Below are positions 45,396 through 54,151 of a DNA stretch of 64,000 nucleotides, piece after piece. Under the pieces are notes generated by a model that was not told the origin of the DNA, ran no database searches, and worked only from the letters and a program-made list of their open reading frames with translations. A program made the translations under genes and the position numbers. This DNA is from Halomonas cupida. Lineage in GTDB: Bacteria > Pseudomonadota > Gammaproteobacteria > Pseudomonadales > Halomonadaceae. The stretch spans positions 186,001-250,000 of the forward strand of contig NZ_FRCA01000005.1 of assembly GCF_900142755.1 (NCBI RefSeq). The letters run 5' to 3'. Within the stretch, counting starts at the first letter, position 1. Every line of letters begins with the position of its first letter.

Positions 45396-46682
45396 ATGCG
45401 ACTCCAGGATCACCGCCTCCCCGGCCTGCATCTCGTTGATCACCGCATCGAGGTCCCTCTGGATTGGTCACGGCCGGAGAGTGGCGAGACCATCGAGGTG
45501 TTCTTCCGCGAGGTCTGCCACATCAATCAGCGTGACGCGGACCTTCCGTTGCTGGTCTACCTCCAGGGCGGTCCTGGAGGCAAGTCACCCCGCCCCTCCG
45601 AGAACGGACCCGGCTGGCTGCTGGAAGCGGTCAAGCACTTCCGGGTGATACTGCCTGATCAGCGCGGCACCGGTCGCAGCTCCCGGATCACGGCTGCCTC
45701 CATGGCAGCCTTCGACAGCCCCGAGGCCGGGGCCGACTACCTGGCCTGCTTCGATACCCATGCCATCATCGCCGACCTCGAACACATTCGGAACGAGGTC
45801 TATGGTGGCGTGAGCTGGCAAACGCTGGGGCAGAGCTATGGTGGCTTTCTCACGCTCAGCTACCTGTCCTGGGCACCGCAAGGCCTGAAGAAGTGTCTTG
45901 TCACCGGGGGTATTCCGAGCCTGACACCGGATGCCGATGAGGTCTATCGCCTCACCTACCAGCGAGTGCTGCGCAAGATGTCGGCATTTCGCGCCCGCTT
46001 CCCGGAGGACGGCCACAAGCTGGATGCCATTGCCGATTTCATCCAGCAGCATCAGCCACGTTTACCCAATGGCGACCTTCTAACCATCAGGCGCTTCCAG
46101 ACACTGGGAATGCTGCTGGGCATGGGCGATGGTGCCGAACGCCTTCACTGGCTGTTGGAAGAAGCCTTCACCGATGACAGCCAGCAGGAGCTCAATCATC
46201 ACTTCCTGGTGGAGGTAATGAACCACACCGGATTTGATGAGAATCCGCTCTATGCCGCCATCCACGAGCATATCTACGCGACTCCTGGTGCATCCTGCGA
46301 CTGGGCGGCACAACGCCAACGGGAGCAGCACCCCGAGTTCGCGGAGTCGCACCGGCCCCTACAGTTGACCGGCGAGATGATCTACCCATGGATGTTCGAT
46401 GAGATCCAGGTCCTCAAGCCATTCCGTGACGCAGTGCATTGCCTCGCCCAGAAGCGCCTGTCCCGGCCCTTCTACGACCCCGAGCGACTGGCGAATAACC
46501 GGATCCCGGTGGCAGCCCTGATCTATTTCGATGACATGTACGTGGATGCAAGCCTGTCGGTGGCCAGTGCCGAAGCGATCGGCAACCTGCGCTACTGGAT
46601 CACCAACGAGTACGAACATGACGGCCTGCGTCAGGATGCCGGTGTGTTCAACAGGCTATTGACGATGCTCGAAGGCCAGTAA
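45396..46682 (+). CDS. Alpha/beta hydrolase, proline iminopeptidase-like (S33)
   Basis: About 428 residues. 'LLVYLQGGPGGKSPRP' gives the oxyanion HGGPG-type motif, 'FRVILPDQRGTGRSS' the DQRGxGRS signature of proline iminopeptidases, and GQSYGGFLTL the nucleophile Ser147. The length and cap region resemble the larger tricorn-interacting or Serratia/Xanthomonas-type enzymes that remove N-terminal Pro from peptides. No signal peptide. Overlap of function with the POT transporter directly upstream is clear: import, then cleavage of proline-containing peptides. Confidence 0.9.
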   Translation: MRLQDHRLPGLHLVDHRIEVPLDWSRPESGETIEVFFREVCHINQRDADLPLLVYLQGGPGGKSPRPSENGPGWLLEAVKHFRVILPDQRGTGRSSRITAASMAAFDSPEAGADYLACFDTHAIIADLEHIRNEVYGGVSWQTLGQSYGGFLTLSYLSWAPQGLKKCLVTGGIPSLTPDADEVYRLTYQRVLRKMSAFRARFPEDGHKLDAIADFIQQHQPRLPNGDLLTIRRFQTLGMLLGMGDGAERLHWLLEEAFTDDSQQELNHHFLVEVMNHTGFDENPLYAAIHEHIYATPGASCDWAAQRQREQHPEFAESHRPLQLTGEMIYPWMFDEIQVLKPFRDAVHCLAQKRLSRPFYDPERLANNRIPVAALIYFDDMYVDASLSVASAEAIGNLRYWITNEYEHDGLRQDAGVFNRLLTMLEGQ

Positions 46683-46815
46683 CGCAGCTCACGCGAAAGC
46701 GTCAACAGGCCCGGGGCTCGGTCGCAGAAGTTAATGAAGGAAAAGATAGTGAAGGAAAAGGGTCCATACTTCAGTCGTTCATGATCAGCAACCGAGCATT
46801 GGTGGAGCACCGTAG

Positions 46816-47625
46816 ATGAATACCAGCACAACCAGCGGCAACACATTCAAACAGGCACTTCGCGAGGGTCGGCAATGTATTGGCCTGTGGCTATCGCTGG
46901 CTGACTCCTACAGTGCCGAGATATGTGCCACAGCAGGTTTCGACTGGCTATTGATCGACGGTGAGCATGGTCCCAATGACCTGCGGTCCACATTGGCCAA
47001 TCTACAGGCCATCGCCGCCTGGCCGAGTCATCCCGTGGTCCGAGCTGTTCAGAGCGATGCAGCAGCCATCAAGCAACTTCTGGATATCGGCGCCCAGACA
47101 CTATTGGTACCGATGATCGACACACCAGAGCAGGCCGCCGCAACGGTGGCCGCTACCCGCTATCCTCCAGCCGGTATTCGCGGCGTAGCGGCTCCCATCG
47201 TACGTGCATCGCAATGGAATGCTCGCTCGAACTACGTCCAACAAGCCAATGATGAAGTCTGCCTGCTGGTGCAGGCCGAAAGCGTCACTGCACTGAGCAA
47301 CCTTGAGGCGATCTGCGCCGTGGAAGGTGTCGATGGGGTCTTCATTGGTCCGGCAGATCTAGCGGCGTCCATGGAACACCTGGGAAACGCCGAACATCCT
47401 GACGTACAGGCCGCCATCGACACCGCCATCACCACCATTGTTGCCAGCGGCAAGGCCGCCGGCACACTCACTGGTGATAACAATCAAGCACGACACTACC
47501 TGGCGCTCGGCGCACAGTTTGTCGCTGTTGGGCTTGATGTCGCCCTGTTTGCACAAACGATCCGGCAACGAGCCGCCGACTTCGACCTCCACTCTCCGAT
47601 CAGCACTTCAAGAGGGCCTTACTGA
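46816..47625 (+). CDS. HpcH/HpaI family aldolase
   Basis: About 269 residues. '[20 protein letters not shown]', [14 protein letters not shown], '[20 protein letters not shown]', [16 protein letters not shown] and '[14 protein letters not shown]' match class II HpaI-type aldolases. These cleave 4-hydroxy-2-oxo acids (heptanedioate, 2-keto-3-deoxy-rhamnonate and similar) to pyruvate plus an aldehyde. The His, Glu and Asp metal-site residues are in the expected motifs. It stands alone on the plus strand, converging on the C-S lyase gene, so its pathway is not evident. Confidence 0.92.
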   Translation: MNTSTTSGNTFKQALREGRQCIGLWLSLADSYSAEICATAGFDWLLIDGEHGPNDLRSTLANLQAIAAWPSHPVVRAVQSDAAAIKQLLDIGAQTLLVPMIDTPEQAAATVAATRYPPAGIRGVAAPIVRASQWNARSNYVQQANDEVCLLVQAESVTALSNLEAICAVEGVDGVFIGPADLAASMEHLGNAEHPDVQAAIDTAITTIVASGKAAGTLTGDNNQARHYLALGAQFVAVGLDVALFAQTIRQRAADFDLHSPISTSRGPY

Positions 47626-47667
47626 AGACTCCTGCGAGTTGTGGAGCGCTTGATTGCTGACATCCAC

Positions 47668-48837
47668 TCAGGGAGCAAGCATACGCCAGGCCTGTGATAG
47701 ATCGGCCTGTAGATCGGACAGGTCTTCCAGGCCCACATGCAGGCGCAGACAGGGCCCGCGCTCTGCCCAGGGATTGGGCAGACTGCGGGCTGCCGCCACA
47801 TCACAGGGTAGGGCAAGGCTCTCATAGCCTCCCCAGGAGGAGCCGATACCGAACAGCGTCAAGTGATTGACCATGGCATCGACTCGCTGGCGCTCAACCG
47901 CGGCGTCGAATTCTATGGTCAGCAACCCATTGCTGCCGCTGAAGTCACGCCGCCACAGTTCGTGACCGGGATGCTCCGGTCGCGAGGGCTGGTGGACTCG
48001 TGCCACATGCGGCTGCCTGGCCAGCCAGTCACCAAGGCCTTCCGCATTATGTGCGTGGGTTGCCATGCGGCATGCCAGGGTGCGCAGGCCCCGCAAGGCC
48101 AGATAAGCATCATCGCCACCGACGCATTGTCCCAGCACCATCGACATCTCGCGTAGGCGCAAGCCGAGCTCAGCGTTGGCCGACACCGTTCCCAGCATCA
48201 CATCAGAGTGCCCGACCACATACTTGGTCCCGGCCATCAGCGACACACTGGCGCCCAGCGCCAGCGGCTGCATCAGGATGCCACTGGCCCAGGTGTTGTC
48301 GACCACCAGCGGAATATCACGTTGCCGGGCCAGCTGCGCCAGTGCCGGCAGGTCCTGCATCTCGTAGACCAGAGAGCCCGGCACTTCGGTGTAGATCATG
48401 CAGGTATCGTCACTCAGCAGGGTACCGAGCTGTTCGACACTGCCATCGAAATAATCCACGCGCACGCCCCAGGGCTTGAGCCAGGCCTCGACCGAGCGCC
48501 GCACCGGCTGGTAGACACTATCCGCAATCACCACATGGGCGCCGGGGCGCGCCAGGGTCAGGAAGACGAGGTTGATGGCAGCAACACCGGAAGGCAGCAG
48601 TTGCGTGTACTCGCTGCTTTCCAGTCGAGAAATCGCATCCTCAAGGGAATGGGTGGTCGGTGTGCCCCGGCGGCCATAGGTAAAGGCGCGCTCACCACTG
48701 GCCATGCGCTGCTTTTCCTCACGCATCTGCTCGATGGTCTCGAAGGTCACGGTGCTGGTACGTACTACTGCGGGGTTGACCGAAGCCGGCATAGACTGCG
48801 GCCTGGCCAGGTGAAGCAGATCAGTCTGCAGTGTCAT
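47668..48837 (-). CDS. Cystathionine beta-lyase-like PLP enzyme (C-S lyase)
   Basis: About 389 residues of the Cys/Met-metabolism PLP family. 'FTYGRRGTPTTHSLEDAISR', 'LLPSGVAAINLVFLTLARPG', 'IPLVVDNTWASGILMQPLAL' and the Schiff-base Lys in LMAGTKYVVGHSDVMLG are typical. GSSWGGYESLAL near the C-terminus resembles MetC-type beta-lyases. These enzymes split cystathionine or cysteine-S-conjugates, releasing a thiol. It ends the minus-strand run cdo-like, rhodanese, lyase (24 bp after the rhodanese stop), so it probably provides thiol for oxidation rather than methionine synthesis. Confidence 0.9.
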   Translation of the reverse strand: MTLQTDLLHLARPQSMPASVNPAVVRTSTVTFETIEQMREEKQRMASGERAFTYGRRGTPTTHSLEDAISRLESSEYTQLLPSGVAAINLVFLTLARPGAHVVIADSVYQPVRRSVEAWLKPWGVRVDYFDGSVEQLGTLLSDDTCMIYTEVPGSLVYEMQDLPALAQLARQRDIPLVVDNTWASGILMQPLALGASVSLMAGTKYVVGHSDVMLGTVSANAELGLRLREMSMVLGQCVGGDDAYLALRGLRTLACRMATHAHNAEGLGDWLARQPHVARVHQPSRPEHPGHELWRRDFSGSNGLLTIEFDAAVERQRVDAMVNHLTLFGIGSSWGGYESLALPCDVAAARSLPNPWAERGPCLRLHVGLEDLSDLQADLSQAWRMLAP

Positions 48838-48861
48838 GATGGGGCTCCTGACTCGAGGGCT

Positions 48862-50424
48862 TCAGATGGCGAAGGTACGCCGCTCCTGTTCATCCAACTG
48901 GGCCAGCAATCCCGTCTCCCACGCCAGATAACGGCGCGACGCCTCGAGATTGCCGTCATGCCGATCATGCACGAAGAACAGATAGTCGATGCAACGGGCA
49001 TCATCGGGCTCGTCCGGCGTGGATTCCAATGGGTATCCGGCAGCCTGCCATTGCGACTCGTCTGCCTCCAGCCACAGTGGCCGAGGTAGCCCGCGTGCCT
49101 CGAGATCGGGCGCCAGACAGGCCACCTGGGCCGCCTCCCCGATCAGGACAATGTCACACGAGGCATCGATACCCGCCAGTTGATGGTCCAACAGTGAGCG
49201 ATTCACCCACTTCGCCCCCGGCAGATGGCCGGCGCGATACTGCATTCCCGGGCGCGCATCCAGACGCTGGTAGCGGTCAGCCATGGCCTCGTCCAGTGTC
49301 ACCGGCACCAATCCATGCTCCAGTACGGTTGAGGACGACGCAGAAGGCAACTGCGACCATTCGGCGTTGCCACCCTTGAGCCACGCCACCTCGAGCCCCA
49401 TCAGCTTCAACCAGACAGCCACCAGCGGTGCGCGGCATTCATCGTCGTCCACCAGTACCACACGCGCCCGCTGAACCCCGACCCAATGATCAGTGGCCTG
49501 AATCAGCTGTCCGCCGGGAGCATGGCATGCGCCTGGCGCCGTGGCCTGACGATATTCCTCCTCGGTACGCACATCGAAGAGGTAGGTCGTGCGCTGCGGG
49601 TCGGCATACCAGTCAGCCAGGGTCGCGGCATCAATCTCCGCCACGCCGTGCTCAACGGCGATGCGCCGCGCCGCCTGGGCAAGGCCGCTATCCCGTGCCG
49701 TTTTCCCCGGGTAGTCGGCGACACTGCCATGCTCCAGCGCCAGACCGGCCAATCGCCAGCCCTGGGTGCCGTTTTCCAGCGCATAGACAGGATTGTCGAT
49801 GCCCAGCCAGACCAGGGTCTGGGCGCCGATGATGCTGCGCGTCCGCCCGGCGCAGTTGACCACGACCGGTGAGGTAGCATCGCCTGCCAACAGACTGGGC
49901 AAGCGACGCGCCAGCTCGCCGTTGGGGCAACAACTGGCCCCGGGGATATTCATCTTGTGATACTCGTTCAGTGGTCGCCCATCGACGATATGCACCTTGC
50001 GCGCCTCACGCTGCCACTGAGCCAGCGTCTCGGGGGGGATGGAGGGCGTATGGAAGGTTTCATGGGCCAGCTCGCCGAAGGTCTTGCTGACCACGTTGAC
50101 CCCGGCAAAGACGCCATAGCCCGCCGCCTTCCAGCCACTGATGCCATCACGGAGCACCCGCACCCGAGAATAGCCCAGCTGGCCCAGACGCTGCTGGGCA
50201 CGGCGCGCACGCCCTTCATCATGTTCATCCATCAACACCACCGGGGTGCTGGTACGGGGCACCAACTGATGAATACGCGCCTCGAGCAGACTGAAGGGCA
50301 GATTGACCGACAGGAACGGATGCGCCATGCCGTATTCGCCGAACTCACGGATATCGAGAAAGGCCACTTCCTGTTCACGATCTGCCAGCAATGCCTTGAG
50401 CTCGACAGGAGCGATGGTCTGCAT
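48862..50424 (-). CDS. Four-domain rhodanese-like sulfurtransferase
   Basis: About 520 residues holding four rhodanese modules (about 5-105, 127-232, 258-362 and 375-465): 'EVAFLDIREFGEYGMAHPFL', 'VHIVDGRPLNEYHKMNIPGA', 'TTYLFDVRTEEEYRQATAPG', and 'YQRLDARPGMQYRAGHLPGA'. Only module 2 keeps an active-site Cys loop (VVVNCAGRTRS, C191). Module 1 has MDEHDEG, module 3 VDDDECR, module 4 IGEAAQ, so three look structural. Rhodaneses pass sulfane sulfur to acceptors. It overlaps closely with the cdo-like gene upstream (3 bp apart), implying joint sulfur oxidation. Confidence 0.9.
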   Translation of the reverse strand: MQTIAPVELKALLADREQEVAFLDIREFGEYGMAHPFLSVNLPFSLLEARIHQLVPRTSTPVVLMDEHDEGRARRAQQRLGQLGYSRVRVLRDGISGWKAAGYGVFAGVNVVSKTFGELAHETFHTPSIPPETLAQWQREARKVHIVDGRPLNEYHKMNIPGASCCPNGELARRLPSLLAGDATSPVVVNCAGRTRSIIGAQTLVWLGIDNPVYALENGTQGWRLAGLALEHGSVADYPGKTARDSGLAQAARRIAVEHGVAEIDAATLADWYADPQRTTYLFDVRTEEEYRQATAPGACHAPGGQLIQATDHWVGVQRARVVLVDDDECRAPLVAVWLKLMGLEVAWLKGGNAEWSQLPSASSSTVLEHGLVPVTLDEAMADRYQRLDARPGMQYRAGHLPGAKWVNRSLLDHQLAGIDASCDIVLIGEAAQVACLAPDLEARGLPRPLWLEADESQWQAAGYPLESTPDEPDDARCIDYLFFVHDRHDGNLEASRRYLAWETGLLAQLDEQERRTFAI

Positions 50425-50426
50425 CG

Positions 50427-51044
50427 TTACTCTCCTGCCTGAAGGGTCTTGCCTGCCTGACGGGTCTTGACGCCAATATCCATGGGCCGACAGGTACCCG
50501 CCTCGAGATCGAAGACCGTGCGCGCATCCAGGGTTTCCAGGGCTCGACCATAGAGATGCAGATGGCGAATCGGCGCATCCCCATCGATCACCACCGAATG
50601 GATGTCGTCCGGCATCAAGGCAATACCGTCACCTGCGCCAATGAGCCGTTCCGCACTCACTTCCAGTTCAGCGCGTCCGTCAACGGAGCCGTCATCGAGC
50701 CGCCGATACAGGGTATTGCACTCTTCCCCCTCGACCCCGGCAATGCAGGCCCAGGTGGTGTGATCATGAGGCGGAATCCGCTTGCCGGGTCTCATCACAT
50801 TGAGATAGAGGGCAAATGTCTTGTCCGGCTGCTGTGCAATCAAGTAGCGCGCCTGGTGCTCGCCCTCCTCCGGCGGAGGAAAATCCTCGGCTCCCCACAG
50901 CTCACTGCGAGCAGCCAGCTCCTTCAACTGTTCAAGGACACTGGCAAGCGTGGATCGTGAAAGGCCCTGATCAAAGAGCGTCTCACGAACACCTTCCAGC
51001 ATGGCATCGACGGATGTCTGGCGAACCTGGTGTGTAGCGTCCAT
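50427..51044 (-). CDS. Cysteine dioxygenase-family thiol dioxygenase
   Basis: About 205 residues, cupin fold. Iron ligands are visible in 'GKRIPPHDHTTWACIAGVEG' (H93, H95) and 'IALMPDDIHSVVI' (H149), the three-His site of thiol dioxygenases. Family members turn cysteine to cysteine sulfinate or 3-mercaptopropionate to its sulfinate; which thiol is used here cannot be decided from motifs. First gene of the minus-strand run, divergent from a LysR gene across 142 bp with an AT-rich promoter patch (51120-51180). Confidence 0.9.
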   Translation of the reverse strand: MDATHQVRQTSVDAMLEGVRETLFDQGLSRSTLASVLEQLKELAARSELWGAEDFPPPEEGEHQARYLIAQQPDKTFALYLNVMRPGKRIPPHDHTTWACIAGVEGEECNTLYRRLDDGSVDGRAELEVSAERLIGAGDGIALMPDDIHSVVIDGDAPIRHLHLYGRALETLDARTVFDLEAGTCRPMDIGVKTRQAGKTLQAGE

Positions 51045-51186
51045 GTGATATCCCGTTTCTGTGGAGAACCTGCTGTGGAGAATGTTCTGCAGCGTATGTT
51101 GCGTATTGTTGTTCTCCAGGATACTGCACTACACTTTCTATTTATAATAAGTAATTCCACAAAAAACATAACTGAAGCTTAACTAT

Positions 51187-52047
51187 ATGCGAAACCTGGA
51201 CCTGTCACTATTGAGAACCTTCGTCGCCATCTGCACGGAAGAGAGCTTTGCCCGTGCCGCGCTCAAGGTGCACAAGTCACAGCCTGCGATCAGCCAGCAG
51301 ATGCGACGTCTGGAAGATGAGCTGCAGGTCACCCTTTTCGTCAAGCAGGGACGCCAGAAGCAACTGACGCCGGCAGGACTGCGTCTGGAAGAATACGCAC
51401 GCCGCCTGTTGGCACTGCATGATGAAATGTGGTCGGCGCTGCACGACCAGGAGCTCAGTGGTCCGGTCCGCATCGGTGCGCCCGCGGATATTGCCGACAC
51501 GGTTCTACCGGGAATTCTGCAGCACTTCGCCCGAGCCAACCCCAATCTGTCGATGGCCATCCATGTCGGCCGCAGCCCTGACCTGATGGATATGCTCTCT
51601 GCGGGGCAGCTGGACCTCACCATTTCCACTCGACTGGCCGAGGACTATCCCCATGTACTGCTGCGCAGTTCCCCGGTGGTGTGGATAGCGGCCAACGACT
51701 TCCAGATCACCAGCACTCCGCTACCTCTGGTGCTGGCCGATGAGCCCAGTATCTTTCGCGGTCTGGCGCTGGATGCACTCCAGCGCCATGGGGTGGCCTA
51801 CAAGGAAAGCTACATCGCGCCCAACCTGGCGGGTATCAAGGCCGCCGTGCGTGCCGGACTTGGTATCACTGCACGCAGTATCGAGATGGTGACATCCGAG
51901 TATCGCGTGCTCGGCGAGCGGCAAGGCCTGCCGCCCCTGCCTGACGTCAATTTCCATCTCTACCTGCGCGACGACAACCCCAGTGATGCCGCGGCCCGGC
52001 TCTACCAGTTGCTGGCCAGTCAGGTAGGAGGCCAGCTTTCCTGGTGA
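51187..52047 (+). CDS. LysR family transcriptional regulator (set 3)
   Basis: About 286 residues. 'DLSLLRTFVAICTEESFARA' then KSQPAISQQMRRLEDELQVT form the LysR HTH. The sensor domain (GPVRIGAPADIADTVLPGIL) is usual. Divergent from cdo-rhodanese-lyase and convergent with tctABC set 3, 52 bp apart. It most likely activates the sulfur-oxidation genes; control of the transporter is plausible but not shown by position. Confidence 0.93.
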   Translation: MRNLDLSLLRTFVAICTEESFARAALKVHKSQPAISQQMRRLEDELQVTLFVKQGRQKQLTPAGLRLEEYARRLLALHDEMWSALHDQELSGPVRIGAPADIADTVLPGILQHFARANPNLSMAIHVGRSPDLMDMLSAGQLDLTISTRLAEDYPHVLLRSSPVVWIAANDFQITSTPLPLVLADEPSIFRGLALDALQRHGVAYKESYIAPNLAGIKAAVRAGLGITARSIEMVTSEYRVLGERQGLPPLPDVNFHLYLRDDNPSDAAARLYQLLASQVGGQLSW

Positions 52048-52099
52048 TAGGGCAACCAGTTAGACCATCCTGATCGATTGTGTTGGGTCGGTTGCTGGG

Positions 52100-53617
52100 T
52101 TAATCAGCGGCAAGGGACCGACGTGACTTGAAGAAGTGGCGCTTGAACAACGGCCAGAGCAGAAACAGCGCGGTAAAGGTCAGCATCGCCGCACTCAACG
52201 GTTGGGTAACGAAGTACAGCGGTGAGCCTCCCGACAACGCCATGCTCTGGAAAAAGGCGCGTTCGACCACCGGTGCCAGCACCAGAGCAAGAATGAAGGG
52301 AGACAATGGCACCTGCATGCGGTTGAAGACGAAACCGACGACACCGAATACCAGCGCCACCACAATGCCGAATACGCTGTTACCGATGGCAAAAGCCCCG
52401 GTGAAGCAGAGCCCTGCAATGGCCGCCGCCAGCAGCGGTTGTGGAATGGCTCGGATGAGATTGGGTACGAAACGTGCCAACAACAGTCCCAATGGGAACA
52501 TCACCAGATTGGCAAACACGAAACAGATCACGATCAGCCAGGCGACATCCGGGCTGTCATTGAACAGCGAAGGGCCGGGACGTAGCCCCTGGATCAGCAG
52601 CGCACCCAGAAACAACGCCGACGTAGAGTTGCCGGGAATTCCCAGCGACAACAATGGCACCATGGAACTGGCCACCACTGAATTGTTGGCCGCCTCCGGC
52701 GCCGCAATACCTTCAGGTAGTCCCTGTCCACAGCGCTCGCCAAACCGCCTGCGAACCCGCTCATAGGCCATATAGATAGCCACCAACATGCCGGCCCCCG
52801 GCAGAATGCCGATCACATTGCCCAATGCCGATGCACTCAACCAGGTGGGCATCAGGCGACGTACCAACGACCATGGCAGCAACATATCCCTGAAACGAAT
52901 GGGAGTGCGGTGCTCGACCTCCGCCTCTGCGGTCGCCCCTGCATCACGGCACAGCATCTCGATCACCACGCTGAGTCCAAACAGACCTATGAGGATCGGC
53001 GTCAACGGCAACCCTTCCAGCAACCAGAAGTTGTCGAAGGTAAAACGGGGATAGCCGCTCTCGGGGCTGAGCCCCACCATGGCGACCAACAGGCCAAGCA
53101 GGCAGGAGAACGCGCATTTCATGACATTGCCGGAGCCCATGCCGACCACAGTGGACAAGCCGAGCACACATAACGAGAAGTACTCCGCCGGCCCGAACTT
53201 GAGGGCGTACTGGGCCAACAGGGGTGCAAAGAACACCAGCACCAGCGCCGACAGGGTGCCGGCAAAACATGAACTGTAGGTGGCAATGCCCAGTGCACGA
53301 CCGGCCAGTCCCTGCTTGACCATGGCATGTCCATCCACCGCGGTCAGTACCGAGGACGCGGTCCCCGGAATCTTCAGCAGAATGGCCGGGAATGCCCCTC
53401 CGAAACAGGCCGCACAGTACACGCCGACCAGCAACGGAAAGGCAACATCAGAGGGCATGGCGAAAGTAATCGGCACCAACACGGCCAGGGTAATGGTGTC
53501 GTTGAGACCGGGAATCGACCCCACCACCAGGCCCAGGGTGACACCGGCCAGCAGGCTCAACAGTGGCCACAGGCTGAGCGCATGCTCTCCGGCGGCCAGC
53601 AAGGCAGAATAATCCAT
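52100..53617 (-). CDS. tctA: Tripartite tricarboxylate transporter, large permease TctA (set 3)
   Basis: About 505 residues, twelve hydrophobic segments. 'LAGVTLGLVVGSIPGLNDTI', 'GVYCAACFGGAFPAILLKIP', 'APEAANNSVVASSMVPLLSL' and 'LGIPGNSTSALFLGALLIQG' are TctA signatures; this copy is the most diverged of the three in the first signature. Order C-B-A on minus strand; 78 bp after tctB. Confidence 0.95.
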   Translation of the reverse strand: MDYSALLAAGEHALSLWPLLSLLAGVTLGLVVGSIPGLNDTITLAVLVPITFAMPSDVAFPLLVGVYCAACFGGAFPAILLKIPGTASSVLTAVDGHAMVKQGLAGRALGIATYSSCFAGTLSALVLVFFAPLLAQYALKFGPAEYFSLCVLGLSTVVGMGSGNVMKCAFSCLLGLLVAMVGLSPESGYPRFTFDNFWLLEGLPLTPILIGLFGLSVVIEMLCRDAGATAEAEVEHRTPIRFRDMLLPWSLVRRLMPTWLSASALGNVIGILPGAGMLVAIYMAYERVRRRFGERCGQGLPEGIAAPEAANNSVVASSMVPLLSLGIPGNSTSALFLGALLIQGLRPGPSLFNDSPDVAWLIVICFVFANLVMFPLGLLLARFVPNLIRAIPQPLLAAAIAGLCFTGAFAIGNSVFGIVVALVFGVVGFVFNRMQVPLSPFILALVLAPVVERAFFQSMALSGGSPLYFVTQPLSAAMLTFTALFLLWPLFKRHFFKSRRSLAAD

Positions 53618-53695
53618 CGATAGATCCTCTCAAGGCGGCCAGGGTTATCGAACTCGTGCCCACAGCCAGCCCTGCATGACGACTTGGCGACCTTA

Positions 53696-54151
53696 TTATT
53701 TGACGACCAGTGCAAACAGCACGCCAGGCAGCGGTACCCCAAGCAATGCGCCGAACACCAGACCCAACACCAGGGTGTAGAGCACGGCGATGACCACCAG
53801 ACGCAGGCCAGGCGCATGCCCCATCAACAGGGCACAGCCGATGAACAGAAAGCACAGCGCCAGATCCGCTCCGACATAGGCAAAGGCCAGCAGTACCGCA
53901 ATGCCTCCGACTATGGCCCAGCCAACACCGACCAGACGCACTCCGCTCAGATCAGATTGCTTGCCCGGAAACAGCCACAGGCCGATACCGCACAGTGCCA
54001 GCAATATGCCGATGATCTTCGGAAAGTCGGCTGCGGAACCCGGATAGCCACTTGCCGCAACCAGTACCGCCATTGCCAGTGCGAGGCACATGGCCGCCAG
54101 CACTCTGTCCAGCCAATGGCCGGACAGAGGTGAAAGGCGATGCCGTATCAT
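53696..54151 (-). CDS. tctB: Tripartite tricarboxylate transporter, small permease TctB (set 3)
   Basis: About 151 residues with four hydrophobic segments ('RVLAAMCLALAMAVLVAASG', 'DFPKIIGILLALCGIGLWLF', 'VGWAIVGGIAVLLAFAYVGA', LVVIAVLYTLVLGLVFGALL). The start overlaps the tctC stop (ATGA), so translation is coupled. Assigned by topology, size and position. Confidence 0.9.
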   Translation of the reverse strand: MIRHRLSPLSGHWLDRVLAAMCLALAMAVLVAASGYPGSAADFPKIIGILLALCGIGLWLFPGKQSDLSGVRLVGVGWAIVGGIAVLLAFAYVGADLALCFLFIGCALLMGHAPGLRLVVIAVLYTLVLGLVFGALLGVPLPGVLFALVVK

